Part shown: piece after piece, positions 26,606 through 37,931 of the stretch
Layout: each line of letters opens with the position of its first letter
Numbering within the stretch: position 1 is the stretch's first letter
NCBI GenBank assembly: GCA_019095985.1
Contig: CM032663.1
Span: 13,311,571-13,375,570, forward strand
Reading direction: 5' to 3'
From: Streblospio benedicti
Lineage: Eukaryota > Annelida > Polychaeta > Spionida > Spionidae
DNA length: 64,000 nucleotides
The notes under the pieces: model-generated
The model's database searches: none
The model's input: the letters and a program-made list of their open reading frames with translations, nothing else
Told to the model about the DNA's origin: nothing
Made by a program: the position numbers and the translations under genes

Positions 26606-26784
26606 ACCTATGCTGTATGCAATCTCTACGTTTAGGATTATTGTAGCTCCAGAGAAAGGATCCATTGTGTTGTGTGTATTTACCTTCACCAAGTGGCCAG
26701 TCAAGTCCTTATGGAGAGAGCTGGCACAGTCGGGGGCAGCTTGACCACCATAAACCATTGTCTGCCTTAAATCCAACATACATA

Positions 26785-26965
26785 CAGTGGAACCACCCAT
26801 TAAGCCCACAATTACAAAGAGACCACCCCTATAATAAGACCACTTTTGCAATCCCGAATTTCCATTGAGAGACCATCATAAATCTTTACAAAAAGATCAC
26901 CCTTCTGTATTGAGACTGTTTAAGACGAAGCCCTCAGGTGGGCTTAATAGAGAGGCTGCACTAGC
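26785..26965. repeat. TIR-1 family element
   Basis: Starts CAGTGGAACCACCC after TA. It contains AAGAGACCACCCCTATAATAAG and GACCACTTTTGCAA blocks and ends near TAGAGAGGCTGCACTAG. About 180 bp. It lies 180 bp from the preceding copy. Confidence 0.5.
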
Positions 26966-28254
26966 TGTGTAATATAGTGCTATATCAATTAGCATGGGTC
27001 ATTTAGCCTTTTGGCTGGTGATACTGTGCAATTTTGCAGCCTCATAGAGCAAGTATAAGGCAGTAGCGAGTGTGGGTGAGACAGGGTGTAATGGGGCGTG
27101 CGCAGTGTGTGTAAACAAACAGGGAAAGTGTCAATCTCCAACACACTGCTGACAACATGGGCTTGTCATACACTGGTGGCAGTGCTAGCTCTGATAATGA
27201 TCTTGCCAAAATGACTAGAGAGTGGTCAAAATGGGTATCTTCATTATAGCAAGTTATGTTGGACCAATAGAGATTATCAAGTAATACTTGAGTAAGCTTT
27301 ACTTCTTATGGTTTCATTCATGTATCTGCACACATACCCCCCCCATCTACCTCCCCCCCTCGCCCCAACCCCGTATGTATGACGGTGGTGACAGGTTCAT
27401 TACACGCCTCACTGACTGCTGCCGGCCCTATACCCCTCTAATTAAACCTAATAGCAAAGTTTGCGGCCGCCGATAGCTTGTGACTGACAGGTCTAAATCA
27501 TAAAGCTGCTTCAATGGCAACTATACAGTCAGTGCTATGAACACAAACTTGTATGTCTTTTAATGGACCACTTGCTAGTTATAAAAGTGGGCAACTTAAT
27601 GTGAGATGGTGAACATAGAGTCTAGTTCTTGCCAAATGACCACCTTTGTTAGTTGGGGCACTGTACCCACCACACAGGTGGTCCCTTAATGGAGGTAGCA
27701 GTGTTAATACTCGCCCTTCTTCCATATAATCATCTCACGGCTCCAAGTAGAATAGATGGTGTCATTTTTGGGTAATTGTGTGTTAAATAGGCTGTGTTGT
27801 TTAATAGCGACATGCTGCGGTTACTAGAGATTTGATTTCCACCTCACATTTGATTACATCCACTACCGTGCTATAGAACTTGAGACGGCTATGATTTTAG
27901 TCAGTTTGAATTACTTTTGGTTTACCAGCCTCTGAATAGGTAGTTTCCTCATTATGATTTGAAATTATGTTCAAAGAGGTGGTTACAAGAAATGAATTAT
28001 TCAGAGTTGATTGAAATTACTATGGCGAAAAGCTTAAACTAGTTAATCAATAATTAATACTTACTGATTAAAAACTACCTGCAGAACTTGTACACTGGTC
28101 AAATTACTACAGTCAAATTTCAACACAAACTCACCACTGGCGAAACAACTTAAGCCACAAAAGCCAACCCGACCACTCCACACTGAAAATAAATGCACTG
28201 GCGACACAACTCCAGCCCCAACCATCATTTCAGCATTGTCTTCAGCAGTCAGAC

Positions 28255-28520
28255 AGCACCTTTATCGCTGACAGCCAATGAAAATGCCGCTGACAAACCC
28301 ATGACGTATCTACGAGAGCGCCGTACGTCAAACGTAACGCGTTGGCGCGCGTTTGTCAAACTGTCGCCTGCTCTGTCACAGTTTCCGCCATTTTGGGCTC
28401 GAATAATGCGCTTGGTGTGCGACTGGGTGGAAAATTCGGCCGCTATTTGTCTGGCAATATTGAGAGGACTTGTAAGATCGCCATCTTTGTTATATGCAAA
28501 GGCAAAATACGACATGTCAA
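28255..28520 (+). promoter_or_regulatory. Internal CpG-rich promoter-like island with E2F/YY1-type motif
   Basis: CpG-dense block. Contains a CCAAT box (AGCCAATG near 28271), the ACGT-rich inverted motif GTACGTCAAACGTA (28323-28336), GCGTTGGCGCGCG, and TTTCCGCCATTTTGG (E2F- and YY1-like). A consensus-like donor (CTT|GTAAGA) lies at 28472. It could start an alternative transcript. The single ATG-led frame that reaches that donor would be in the wrong phase for the paired exons, so a simple coding first exon is not supported. Confidence 0.35.
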
Positions 28521-29039
28521 ATGTAGTAGCGGTACGGGAGGACTCGTGGAGATGACAATTTGCCTTATCTTGGTCGTATCTGACACAGGGTCATGTCAAT
28601 TTTTGGACCTCTGAGTTTCTCTAAATGATGGGTTTGTGCATTTTCATTCCATGTGAATGAGAAGTGTTTTTGAGACTCTGCTGGCTTTCTGGCCTCTGGG
28701 GCCCGTCCCTGGGGGTAATTCTGTACGGGGGTCTTTGGTAGAGGGCAGGTGGGGAGGTTTGAGATTTGCCAGCTGCTGCAGAAGAAGGCAGTAAACGGGG
28801 TGGGAATAAATGGGGTGATAAAGGGTTGCAGTAAATTAGCACGGCCAATTTGTTTACACATTAGGGACTATTTACAGTTATAGCTGCTTCTTTTTGTAAC
28901 CTTCTTGCAGGTCTGTGGAGTTTTAATGTTGCAATTTTCCATCTGCTGCTTTCAACTTTTTTGGGTTCTGTTTATATCGGTTTTTGAACCTGTAGATTAC
29001 AAATATTTTCAGCAAAAGTACCTAAAAACTAGTACCTAA

Positions 29040-29210
29040 AAAGAGCGAAGAAAATACTGTGTCACGTGATGTTTATTAATATTGATCACGTGACCGCCTG
29101 TTATTTGCGCGACCTGCGATAAACTTATGGGTCGATACATCCCGAGCCTCGCTCTGGGTGATAATCCCGGATTAGCGACCGATAAAGGGCTCGTTAATCC
29201 CATCTGAGAT
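29040..29210. promoter_or_regulatory. CACGTG pair plus inverted TAATCC/GGATTA dimer
   Basis: Two CACGTG E-boxes (29063-29068 and 29087-29092). Then TAATCC-C-GGATTA (29162-29174), a head-to-head pair of Otx/K50 half-sites, and a third TAATCC at 29195-29200. The inverted dimer is the arrangement bound cooperatively by paired-class K50 homeodomains. Candidate enhancer. Confidence 0.45.
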
Positions 29211-29852
29211 ACTCACTTGTTTGGTAGTACATGTGTAGCTTGTTGGTGTAGTATTGGATGCAACACAGCACAAATATATTGCCAGTCTTGCCTTTTGAAT
29301 AGTGCTGTACTTTTATTAGTCACTATTCTTATAAAATAATGATTATTTGATGTTTGTTGGATGGTTAAACTCGAGTAGCAAAGCAAATAGCCAACCTACA
29401 ACAGCAATCATATGCATATGATACTTTGAACACAATACTAGTTTATATTCAACTTCTATGCACCTCTGACCATATTTGGAGGTCAAAAGCAGGCTTTTAT
29501 GGTGATATATAATATCTACTGCAATCTAGGTGAGGCAACAGTAGTGTAGTTTGCTGCAAACCATCACATTGGCTTACAATTCACAGTCTTTCTGTTATTT
29601 GTCTATGATAAAGTATGATACAGCTCCAGCATTGTAGCCAGAGTACACACCCCTGCCTCCCCACCCGTTGCCGACTCCAGAAAGACCCCCACCGACTGAA
29701 TTGGGGAATAAAAACCCACTGATGGCACTCCACCAGCAAACCAATCAATTAAACCAACATAAAACTGACAAAGCATCATCACCACCACTCGTAAATCAAT
29801 AACTAATCTGTCTAATCAATACATGGCGTAACATGGCCGCTGTGACATCATA

Positions 29853-30028
29853 CAATAGAACCTCTCTATTTAGACCATCCAGCAATTGGCCTCAAGCGGT
29901 CCTATTTGGGAGGTGTTCTCTCAATGAAAGATACGCTGATCTCCGTATGAAAGTTGAAGACTGTGATGAAAATGTCCTACTTATGGAGGCGGTCGTAATA
30001 TCGGGAGCGACCTTTATTGGAGGTCATT
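29853..30028. repeat. TIR-1 family element
   Basis: Starts CAATAGAACCTCTC. Internal GGCCTCAAGCGGTCC, GGAGGCGGTCGTAATATCGG and TTTATTGGAGG blocks are the family's theme. About 176 bp. It abuts a CpG island on its right. Confidence 0.55.
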
Positions 30029-30029
30029 A

Positions 30030-30315
30030 AGTAATCCAAAATGGCGGCGTGATTTCTACAGAAGCAGACGACAAAAGCTCAGTGGGGACCGGGCGATATT
30101 ACGGGAGAGTGCGCCTCGTGACGTATTGAAGGCCCCCAGACTGGGGCCGCCCAGCCGGGGACAAACAGAGCCCCGCGGGGGCCAGTAATGGACCTCGAAA
30201 CGAGGAATTAATTCCCGTCTGCCGTGGCTGATGTGACGCGGGGAGGGGACAAAATGGCCGCACTTCCGGGAGACCCCAATAAAGTGGCGCGGTCGCCTCA
30301 AAAATGACGTCTGCA
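30030..30315. promoter_or_regulatory. CpG island with YY1 and ETS motifs in intron 3
   Basis: AAAATGGCGGC (YY1-type, 30038-30048), a CpG-rich core, AAAATGGCCGC followed by CACTTCCGGG (ETS-type, 30261-30270), and ATGACGTC near 30303. This combination is typical of CpG-island promoters, orientation uncertain. No recognised gene starts here. Confidence 0.35.
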
Positions 30316-31954
30316 GTACTGTTTTAGTGCATTCTTTTGTACTATATGTGATGGTAGTTTCATTTCATTGTTGCTACTACTTATGAAACTATTAGGTAGA
30401 AAGAGATTTGCCATGCAAAGTCAACGCAACAACGCGATTTATGATGCAAAGTGATCTGCGTTTTCCAGAAATGCCAGTTTACGCCATTAAAGAGATGGTC
30501 GTTTTACACAGCGATTGTTTAAAACATACCAAGTTGGAGAGACTCGGCTGTTTTTAACCTCCACTTACAGTAATTAGAGAGTGATTGATTGTTTGTGTAC
30601 ATACGGCGCCATCTGGCGACGGCAGGTGGAAGTGGCAGGTGCGCTGACGTCACAATCGAATGCGAATGTACTCACTGTGTCATATAGCCAGTCAATTAGT
30701 CAGTTAATCAATCAATCAATCAAGCAGTCATTTTAGTCAGCCAATGAGACTCACGGACAGTCCAACCAATTGTGGTGCAATTGCAATAGAGCTGCTAATC
30801 CAGCCAGTCCTACAGTCACTCACTCATACGAGCACTCAATCAACCAGTCGTTCAGGCGATCACCCGGTCAGACGCATGCGTGAGATGGACAGGAAATGGA
30901 GCAGAAACCCATGACGGCTGCTATTTCATGGATTAGTCACGGATCATTGAATACGCAAGAAGTGAGCGCCAGTAGAGGGTGACGGCTTTGTAACAGAATG
31001 TAGCCATAATACAGTATAGCTACCAGACGGCTGTTGAATGTTTGATCAATGACAGATGTCTTAATGACTCAAATAGGATATAACATTTTTTTCTATCTTT
31101 TATTGAGTGACTTTCGTTTGTCTGTTTCCTTGTTTGTTTATATTCTCATACGAATACTGAATCTACCCTTCCCCCAACAAGCCATCCCCATTTCTAAGCC
31201 TATAAATCCGCACTTCTGACCCTGCTCTGCCCCAAAATATCAGAAATAATCTGTGTTTCTTGAACCTTCCTCAATGACGCAGAGAGGGAGAAGAAAAGCA
31301 GACTCTGTGGTCAGTGTTCAACGGCTATAGCCGGGGTCGCACCTGTCTTGTGATGATGGACAGGTGAATGGAGCCGTCAACAAAGGCTGTCTGTCGCTGC
31401 CGCCGACCCTCTCCCCTTTCAGGAGTAAAACTGACTCCTGTGAGGGTGCGAGGCGAGCCCGGGCGGCTTCTGTTACGGCAGAGAGTGTGTGAAATGAGAT
31501 CGTCCGCTTATTAGCTGGTTATTTCAATCTTTCTAAGACGTCGGCGAGGGGTTTCTTGCCTAATTTTCACCACTATACTGGTAGGCGGACGGAAAGTTGA
31601 GATGGTGACTGTTATTACGGGTGTTTATAAAGATGCTTGTGATTTTATTAAGTAGTTGAGATGAAAAGGAGCTGTGGTTGGGTGGGTTTGACTTGTAGTG
31701 GCTATTTCAAGGTATACCGCTTTCACAGAACATTAGGTCTTGGTTATGATGTTTTTGCTAGACAATGTGACTGCCCTGTTTTGTTAGGATTGCTCCTCTC
31801 CTACCCAAGATGACACCCCTCCCGGTCACAGTGAGGGCCTACATTGCTCCTGGTCAATCTACTGTAATCTCTTTACAGTACTAGAATATATCTCCAATAA
31901 CTTCTGAGCAACGAGCAACATCGTTTTCACTAAACTTTCACCTTAACTCACAAG

Positions 31955-32290
31955 TTTCCCCTGCGCATGCGTTGTCGCAGCACTCTCATTTCCGGCTGCG
32001 CGTGCGCACGCGCATTACGTCACGTTCGTGTGGCGGCGGACATTACCGGACAGATTACACGTTAACGGACAGACGACACGGGGTCTCCCCCGCCTGAACA
32101 CGGCTTCGCATTGTGCTTCGCGCATTTAAACACATTACGGGACCCGGAAACGTGATGGTCTGTGCGGCGGGAGCCGGGACATTAGCCCGGGGCCCGGAGC
32201 CCGCACTTCCCCCTAGTGCGTGTTGACGTCTTTGTACGTCAAACGTACGACGTACGACGTTTTGAACGTCGTTTTGTAAGACTTACAGGA
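31955..32290. promoter_or_regulatory. Strong internal CpG-island promoter candidate (NRF-1, ETS, CRE)
   Basis: Contains an NRF-1 site TGCGCATGCG (31962-31971), TTTCCGG (ETS, about 31989) and a perfect 16-bp palindrome GCGCGTGCGCACGCGC (31998-32013, a double NRF-1-like site). It also has TTACGTCACG (CRE-like, about 32015) and an ACGT-rich tail with GTACGTCAAACGTA (32234-32247). It sits 8.4 kb upstream of the paired exons. This is the best candidate for a second promoter of Pax6 or of an unannotated transcript. Confidence 0.5.
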
Positions 32291-32659
32291 AGAAAGATTG
32301 AATTGTGTGCTAGCCTTGTTCAACCATTTAGAAGAGTTTGGACATCCCACCGACGGACGAGTTGATCAAGACTAATCGTGTGAATGCACGTGGGCGTGCA
32401 CGAGGGTCTAATATGTACACTAAAACATATACAGGCATTGTGCTGTCAAGCCCGCTGCTCAGTAGCAATTTACCTACTCTCAATTTGCAAGTCTAAAAAG
32501 TCCCACATCACCGCATGGAGCAATCCCGGCGCTCTGTCATCTCTGCCCCTGCCCCACCCAACCCCATACCCAACTCGTCAACCGCAACCTAAAGAAGACT
32601 ACAGCGATCACCTTCCATCTACATCTACATCAAAACTCCACCCCCGTGCATATTTGCCA

Positions 32660-32720
32660 CAGAGGTGGTCGCAATAGAGAGGTGGTCCTACCTACAAGGA
32701 CTTGGAAGTTCCACTGTAAA
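32660..32720. repeat. TIR-1 family right-end fragment
   Basis: AGAGGTGGTCGCAATAGAGAGG and GGAAGTTCCACTGTA match the family's right half and terminus. Confidence 0.4.
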
Positions 32721-32829
32721 AAAAGCCATCCTCCTCCTTATCTCCAGAAGCAGCAGCCGCCACACCATCACATGACCTCCACCCGTGTTTTTACTCCTGC
32801 CCCCCTCACCCCCGCCAACCGTCACTTAG

Positions 32830-33080
32830 CTTTCACGCCTGAGCTGCGTACGACCGCCCGCCCCGCCGGGACCGGCGTCTGCCCGCTCCCCGCCTGATGC
32901 GTCCAGAGAGGCGTGAACGCCGAGACTGCGGCTCGGCGCCGGGGCGGCCCAGCGCTCTTGCTTGAGAGAGCACTTGATCCCGGGCCATGGATCTGCCGCT
33001 GGCAGCATGCAGGGCCGGCGCTGATTCGCTGCCGTCTCTGGATCTTGGCGTCGGCGGCTGTGGTGGGATCAAGTTTGTTG
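32830..33080. other. GC-rich island in intron 3
   Basis: CpG-dense stretch (GCCCGCCCCGCCGGGACCGG type text) followed by triplet-rich DNA. Overlapping open frames on both strands reflect GC content. No domain was recognised. Confidence 0.3.
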
Positions 33081-34588
33081 TTTCCGCTTGCTGATGCTTG
33101 GTTGATGGCGGTGGTGGTGGTGGAGGCAGCAGGGCAGGGAGAGTCACTACGTCACCAGAGGCTGCTGCTGCTGTTGTACCACACACAGCTTCTTCTTCTT
33201 GAGCATATAGCTTTAGGGCAGGACTACAGGGAAGACGTTCTTGTTGTTTGGTGGGATATTGCTACGTCTAGCGGAGCTGGCTAGATAATATAGTGTTGTG
33301 GCTATACTGTTGGTGGGCTAGGCTATTTTGCACATGCAGCTTGCAAGGCATATTGTTGACATTGCTTGAGGATATACAGCTAGCACAGCTAGCTAGAAAT
33401 GTGTGTGCATTCTGAATGTTGGCTGAGGCACCACATGCAGCTCCATTGCTTTGAGGCAAGACTTAGAGATGCTAGGAGGAGTTAACATAAGTGTGGATAT
33501 GGTCCTAGCATAACTAGCTATACGTAGTGAAGCTGTGTGGATATTTCTGTTGACATTGGCATACCCGCCCAGGGCAACAGTATGGGAAGTGCTGAGATAG
33601 TGCGAAATACAGAATGCACTGTTATCTAGCAAATGTAAAAACATTCAGTTAGTACAGTTGGGATGGTTTGTTACTTGTCTATAGCTGCGGTGATGGTCTA
33701 GTCTAGTGCTGCACTTATTCTAGAAGAGTACTAGCAGTTTCCACGTGTACTGCGTTGATTGGCTAACCTCCTGGAGACAATATTGTGGTCTATTTGGAAG
33801 TGAATACAATCATTTGGATACAGCAATAAACTATCAAGAATCAGTAGAGGCTAATACAAGTGATTCCAAGCGTACGTAATTGTGATAGACGAGGCCGGCA
33901 AATCTTCCCAACACTTGTTCCCATCAACTGAGTCACCTACAAGTGGAACACAGCCGGTTATTTTCCTACAGCAAAAAGCAAGAACCTGTCTGTGGCTGCA
34001 GTTGAAAAACATATGCTGCCAAGTGCATTTCATTGGGATACATGTGGATTCCAAACGCTTCTTTATTAACAAAAATGCCTTAGCATCACAGATAAAAGAA
34101 GCAAATGTTGGTACGGTTCTTCTGAGAAAGAAGCAAGAAGCTTAAAAGCAAGCAAAAACAGCAAAAAGGACATAAAAACACATGTGGATATTCTGATATA
34201 TCTGATCGACGTAACCTCAAAGCACGTGACTTATTCGCCGGTGAGTCACACCCAACAATTATAGCACAGACCCGGATTCTTCCCTGCGATCCTGATTCTC
34301 CTGGATTGCCGGATTTCCCCATCTCACCACCAGCCACATAGAATTGACCCCGCAGGTCACGTGACCCACCAATAATCACAGTGGTGGCGGCCACAGATTC
34401 GCGGATTATCTACCACGGGTCAAGGCCGCCGCAGCCTAGTCCCTGACCAATCTAGTGACCATCTAGTGACCCCTCTGATGCCCTGTGAGCCGGCAGCTGC
34501 TGAGGAGCCAGATTCTGAAGCCGCCACCAGCAAGCCCGGGATAGTGGGTGAGTCGGGGTCGGGGCTGGAGATACTCGAAACTCGAATT

Positions 34589-34746
34589 CAGACCACTCAT
34601 ATATAGAGAACACCTCTGTAAGAAGACCACTTCTAGCGGTTCCCAAACCTTCGTGAAAAGGCTGTCACAAACCTTCATACGCGGACCACCTCTCTGATGA
34701 GACCACTTGGGGTCAACATCTGATTATTAGAGAAGTTCTATTGTAG
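34589..34746. repeat. TIR-1 family element
   Basis: Internal GACCACCTCTCTGATGAGACC and ACTTGGGGTCAACATC blocks; ends in AGAAGTTCTATTGTAG, close to the family terminus. The left end is degenerate. Confidence 0.5.
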
Positions 34747-34997
34747 TGGGTTGTCATGTAGGGTAGACTGGTAGTTGGCTGAGCGACCCAATTGGTTGAC
34801 ATAATGTATATGGCCAGCTGGCTGTATCTTAACTAGTATAGTTCCATCTTAACTGCATGTAGTAGGGTATCATCCATATCACATCTTCGATGCTCATCTG
34901 AAAGTGTATAGGATCGTCACACCACTGTACTACCATCGCTCACCCGGCATACCTACATCGCTTCACATTATAAAGACCTGATTTACGGGCCTCGGGT

Positions 34998-35032
34998 CTT
35001 GCCCCGGTCCCGGGTTCAGGGCCCGGGGCAAG
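34998..35032. repeat. GC-rich stem-loop
   Basis: CTTGCCCCGGTCCC (34998-35011) pairs with GGGCCCGGGGCAAG (35019-35032) with one G-T type mismatch and a 7-nt loop. The motif CCTCGGGTC flanks it as a direct repeat on both sides. Confidence 0.5.
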
Positions 35033-36399
35033 CGGGGGAGGAAACCTCGGGTCCTTGGGTAGGGAGTAACTGATTCTGATGGCCTACTGGGGGCAGCTGT
35101 CGAATGTGGCTGTATGGTAATGGTGGGAGATAGTGAGAATTGGGGGTTTTGGTTGGTAATTGGTATATTGATGCCAATTGGTGTCCTCTGCTCCTGCTAT
35201 ACATGTGAATGTGCTGGTTTTAACAAGTTGTGTCATATTTAACATTGCTGTAGCATGGTCTTATGACTTTATATCTACACCGGATCATTGGTATTGCACA
35301 TAATCAAAGGTTAGGTCGTCAACTCACGTTGTTGTGCACTGTATTCATAATGACATAGTAGACTTGGGGTGTATTGGAGATTACAGTTTATACACAGTCT
35401 CGTGCAGTTTTAATTTGTGATTCTGAAACACTAAAGAACATACCTCTTCTATGTCAAAATTGTGTATCTAATTTCAAAGATTCGTGTAATTAAATGTAAC
35501 AGCTGCATGCAATTAACTGTGGAGGGAAAGAACTGCCATGTACTAGGCACAAATGATACAAGAAACGGTAGTTTTAAGCATGATTCCAAGTGTTTCTAAG
35601 CTGCCAATTTTGTTATTAAGCCTAAAACATGTATGTTTCTGTCAAATACTATCAAAGTACAACAGACTGCATGGCTGTGGCGCCAATAATACCAAGTGGT
35701 GTGTGTCTTGTGTTGAATGTTGACTTTTAATCTTCATTGAAAATACTCTTCTATTTTCAATGGTCAAACTATACACAGAGTTCCACAATGGGCACTGACC
35801 ACATAAAGCTTCCAGTGCTATTCAGGACAACACAGCCTCTGGTGGTGGAGAGGTCATGTTTTAGGCCATTTATAGTAGTCACAAGTCACTTGGCTGGTTG
35901 GAATTAACTTTATTAATGGGTCTGGATTCTGACATTCATTTTGATACTATATAAAACATTTAGTTGTCAAACTTATGGCATGATTACACTATATGATAGT
36001 CCTGCTATGGGCATTATAATGATATCTTTATCCGTTTAGCATCAGTGTCTATAATTAGAGCTGTCACTAACAGTGTGCACTGTTATACGCGTAATTAAAG
36101 ATCCAAAGGACAATCTCCTGAATGATTTTTTTTTTTTTCTCAAACCTGACTCCGGTGGACTCTAAAAAATACACCACAGATTAGCTGACAATATCAAAAA
36201 TACCTGTACCATAAGATCACCTGCACCTCCATACTGTGTCTACCAGAAGTCCAACCAGCCAGCCATCAATATCAATAATACCTGCCTAACATTACATTAT
36301 ATCTTATCAAAACATTATATTCACCTGCATTGCATTCTCTATCTACCTATAAATGCCCTATAACACCACTTTGTACCTACCTATCCAGAAACATCGTAA

Positions 36400-36640
36400 C
36401 CCCCCCCCCCGTCCGGGGCTCGTGACCACCAGAGGCCGGCCCATTGTCCGCGGCCACTCACTCGATAATCCGTGCCGGTCACTCCGGCTTATCAGCAAGT
36501 GGTCAGTGCACGCTCCGCCGCTTACATAGGTGGCGGCGGCGGTGGGATTGATAGCACGGCTTAATAGACTGGATGATTTCATTAGGCCCGGTAAAAAGCC
36601 GGCGATAGTGGGGAGGCAGCGAGGCGGGGGACGGTTACAA
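36400..36640. other. CpG-rich island in intron 3
   Basis: GC-rich, CpG-rich block with a GGCGGCGGCGG run and GGATT-like text. No protein recognised. Possible regulatory element. Confidence 0.3.
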
Positions 36641-37897
36641 GGTCCGAGCTTTTCACGTGTAACACTCGGATAATACGTGTGTATGCTGGCTGCTTAATAG
36701 GGCATAAGTAAGCGATTTCATACTAGCATTGTGGTGGTTGTGTTGTTGTTGTATGAGGTGTGATTATTAGGACTAGCTTGGGTTGGGTAGAGGGGGGGTC
36801 TCAATAGAAAAGTGGTCATTTTAATGGAGGTTTCTAAATGAAAATTGGCCTTTTGGAGGTGTGACAGTTTGTCCTTTATGTGTCTCAAAATATATGATAA
36901 AGCGTCCGTTTGGTTGTTTAATGAGGCAGAAATAAGCGATGAAAAATCCGTTTTTGGTGTTGGTGTTGACCGCTGTTTTATCGAACAAGTTGACCGCCAA
37001 ATATTGGCGCGGCCGTTTCAATAATCGCGGTCAGTCGCGCTCGCCTCTCAGCAGCAGCAGCCACCACGACAATGATGACGAATCGCCCCCCGGCCGCCGA
37101 CGCCCGGCCGCCGACGCCGACACAATCCCACAGAAAGCCGGCCCCAGTAATGAAATTTTATGAAGGGCATAATTCGTGGCCAGTGTGGGGAAAATTAATA
37201 AAGATCGCCGCTGCTGCTGCCGTGGCTGTTGTTGCTGCTAATGTATGGCGACTACTGGCCAGTGTTTGGGGGGTATTTTTTTAGGCATTTTGTATTTTGG
37301 CCAGTATTTAGGGTAGGGGATGTGGAACTCTTTCTGAGTTCTACACTCAGTTTCGTTTCTACAGGCTTGGTTGCTTTGTTGTGTTGGTTGGTTTCAAGAT
37401 GTGATGGCATATTTGACAACAAGAGTACAATTGCTGGTCAAGAAGATGACTAATAAAAAGTTTTCTTGACTAGAAGACAGGGTAGTCGTCTTGACAAGCA
37501 AGGTAGTCCCATTGATCAGTATGGCCGTCCCACATGTTTGGAATACACGGATATGTAGGATCACCATCTCTTTTAACACGAATGATTTCGTGATTAGTAG
37601 TAGGGTCGCCATTGGATGAACAAAAATGAATGAATGCCAACCCGATGGTTACACTCCCCCTATGTTATAGCAACTCTACAATGTATTCATTATTCCCGAG
37701 TTTACTTGTACACACTTATCCAAAAGCCATGTAGCTGGCCTAAAATATGACACACCTATTCAGCAATTTTAGCCAAATGTCAGTATGTGATTAGAATGTG
37801 GTACAACACACGCCAGTCAGCAGCCTGAGTCAAGTGAACTTTTCCTGCTCTCTGTCCATAATCATAGTGGCGTCCCATTTAACAGCTGATGGTGCTG

Positions 37898-37931
37898 TTT
37901 TTTTTTTTTTTTTTTTTTTTGTTTTTTTTTT
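37898..37931 (+). repeat. Poly-T tract
   Basis: A run of 23 T, one G, then ten T. On the minus strand it would be a poly-A tail-like tract, but no retroposed body is recognisable next to it. Confidence 0.7.

Noticed and set aside
28193-28555. 120-codon open frame over the 28.3-kb CpG island
   Set aside because: No domain; CCAAT, E2F and YY1-like motifs lie within it, so promoter-like DNA is the better reading.
33882-34145. 87-codon open frame with few rare features
   Set aside because: Begins at GTG, has no recognisable domain and no paired splice sites in Pax6 phase. Possible but unsupported.
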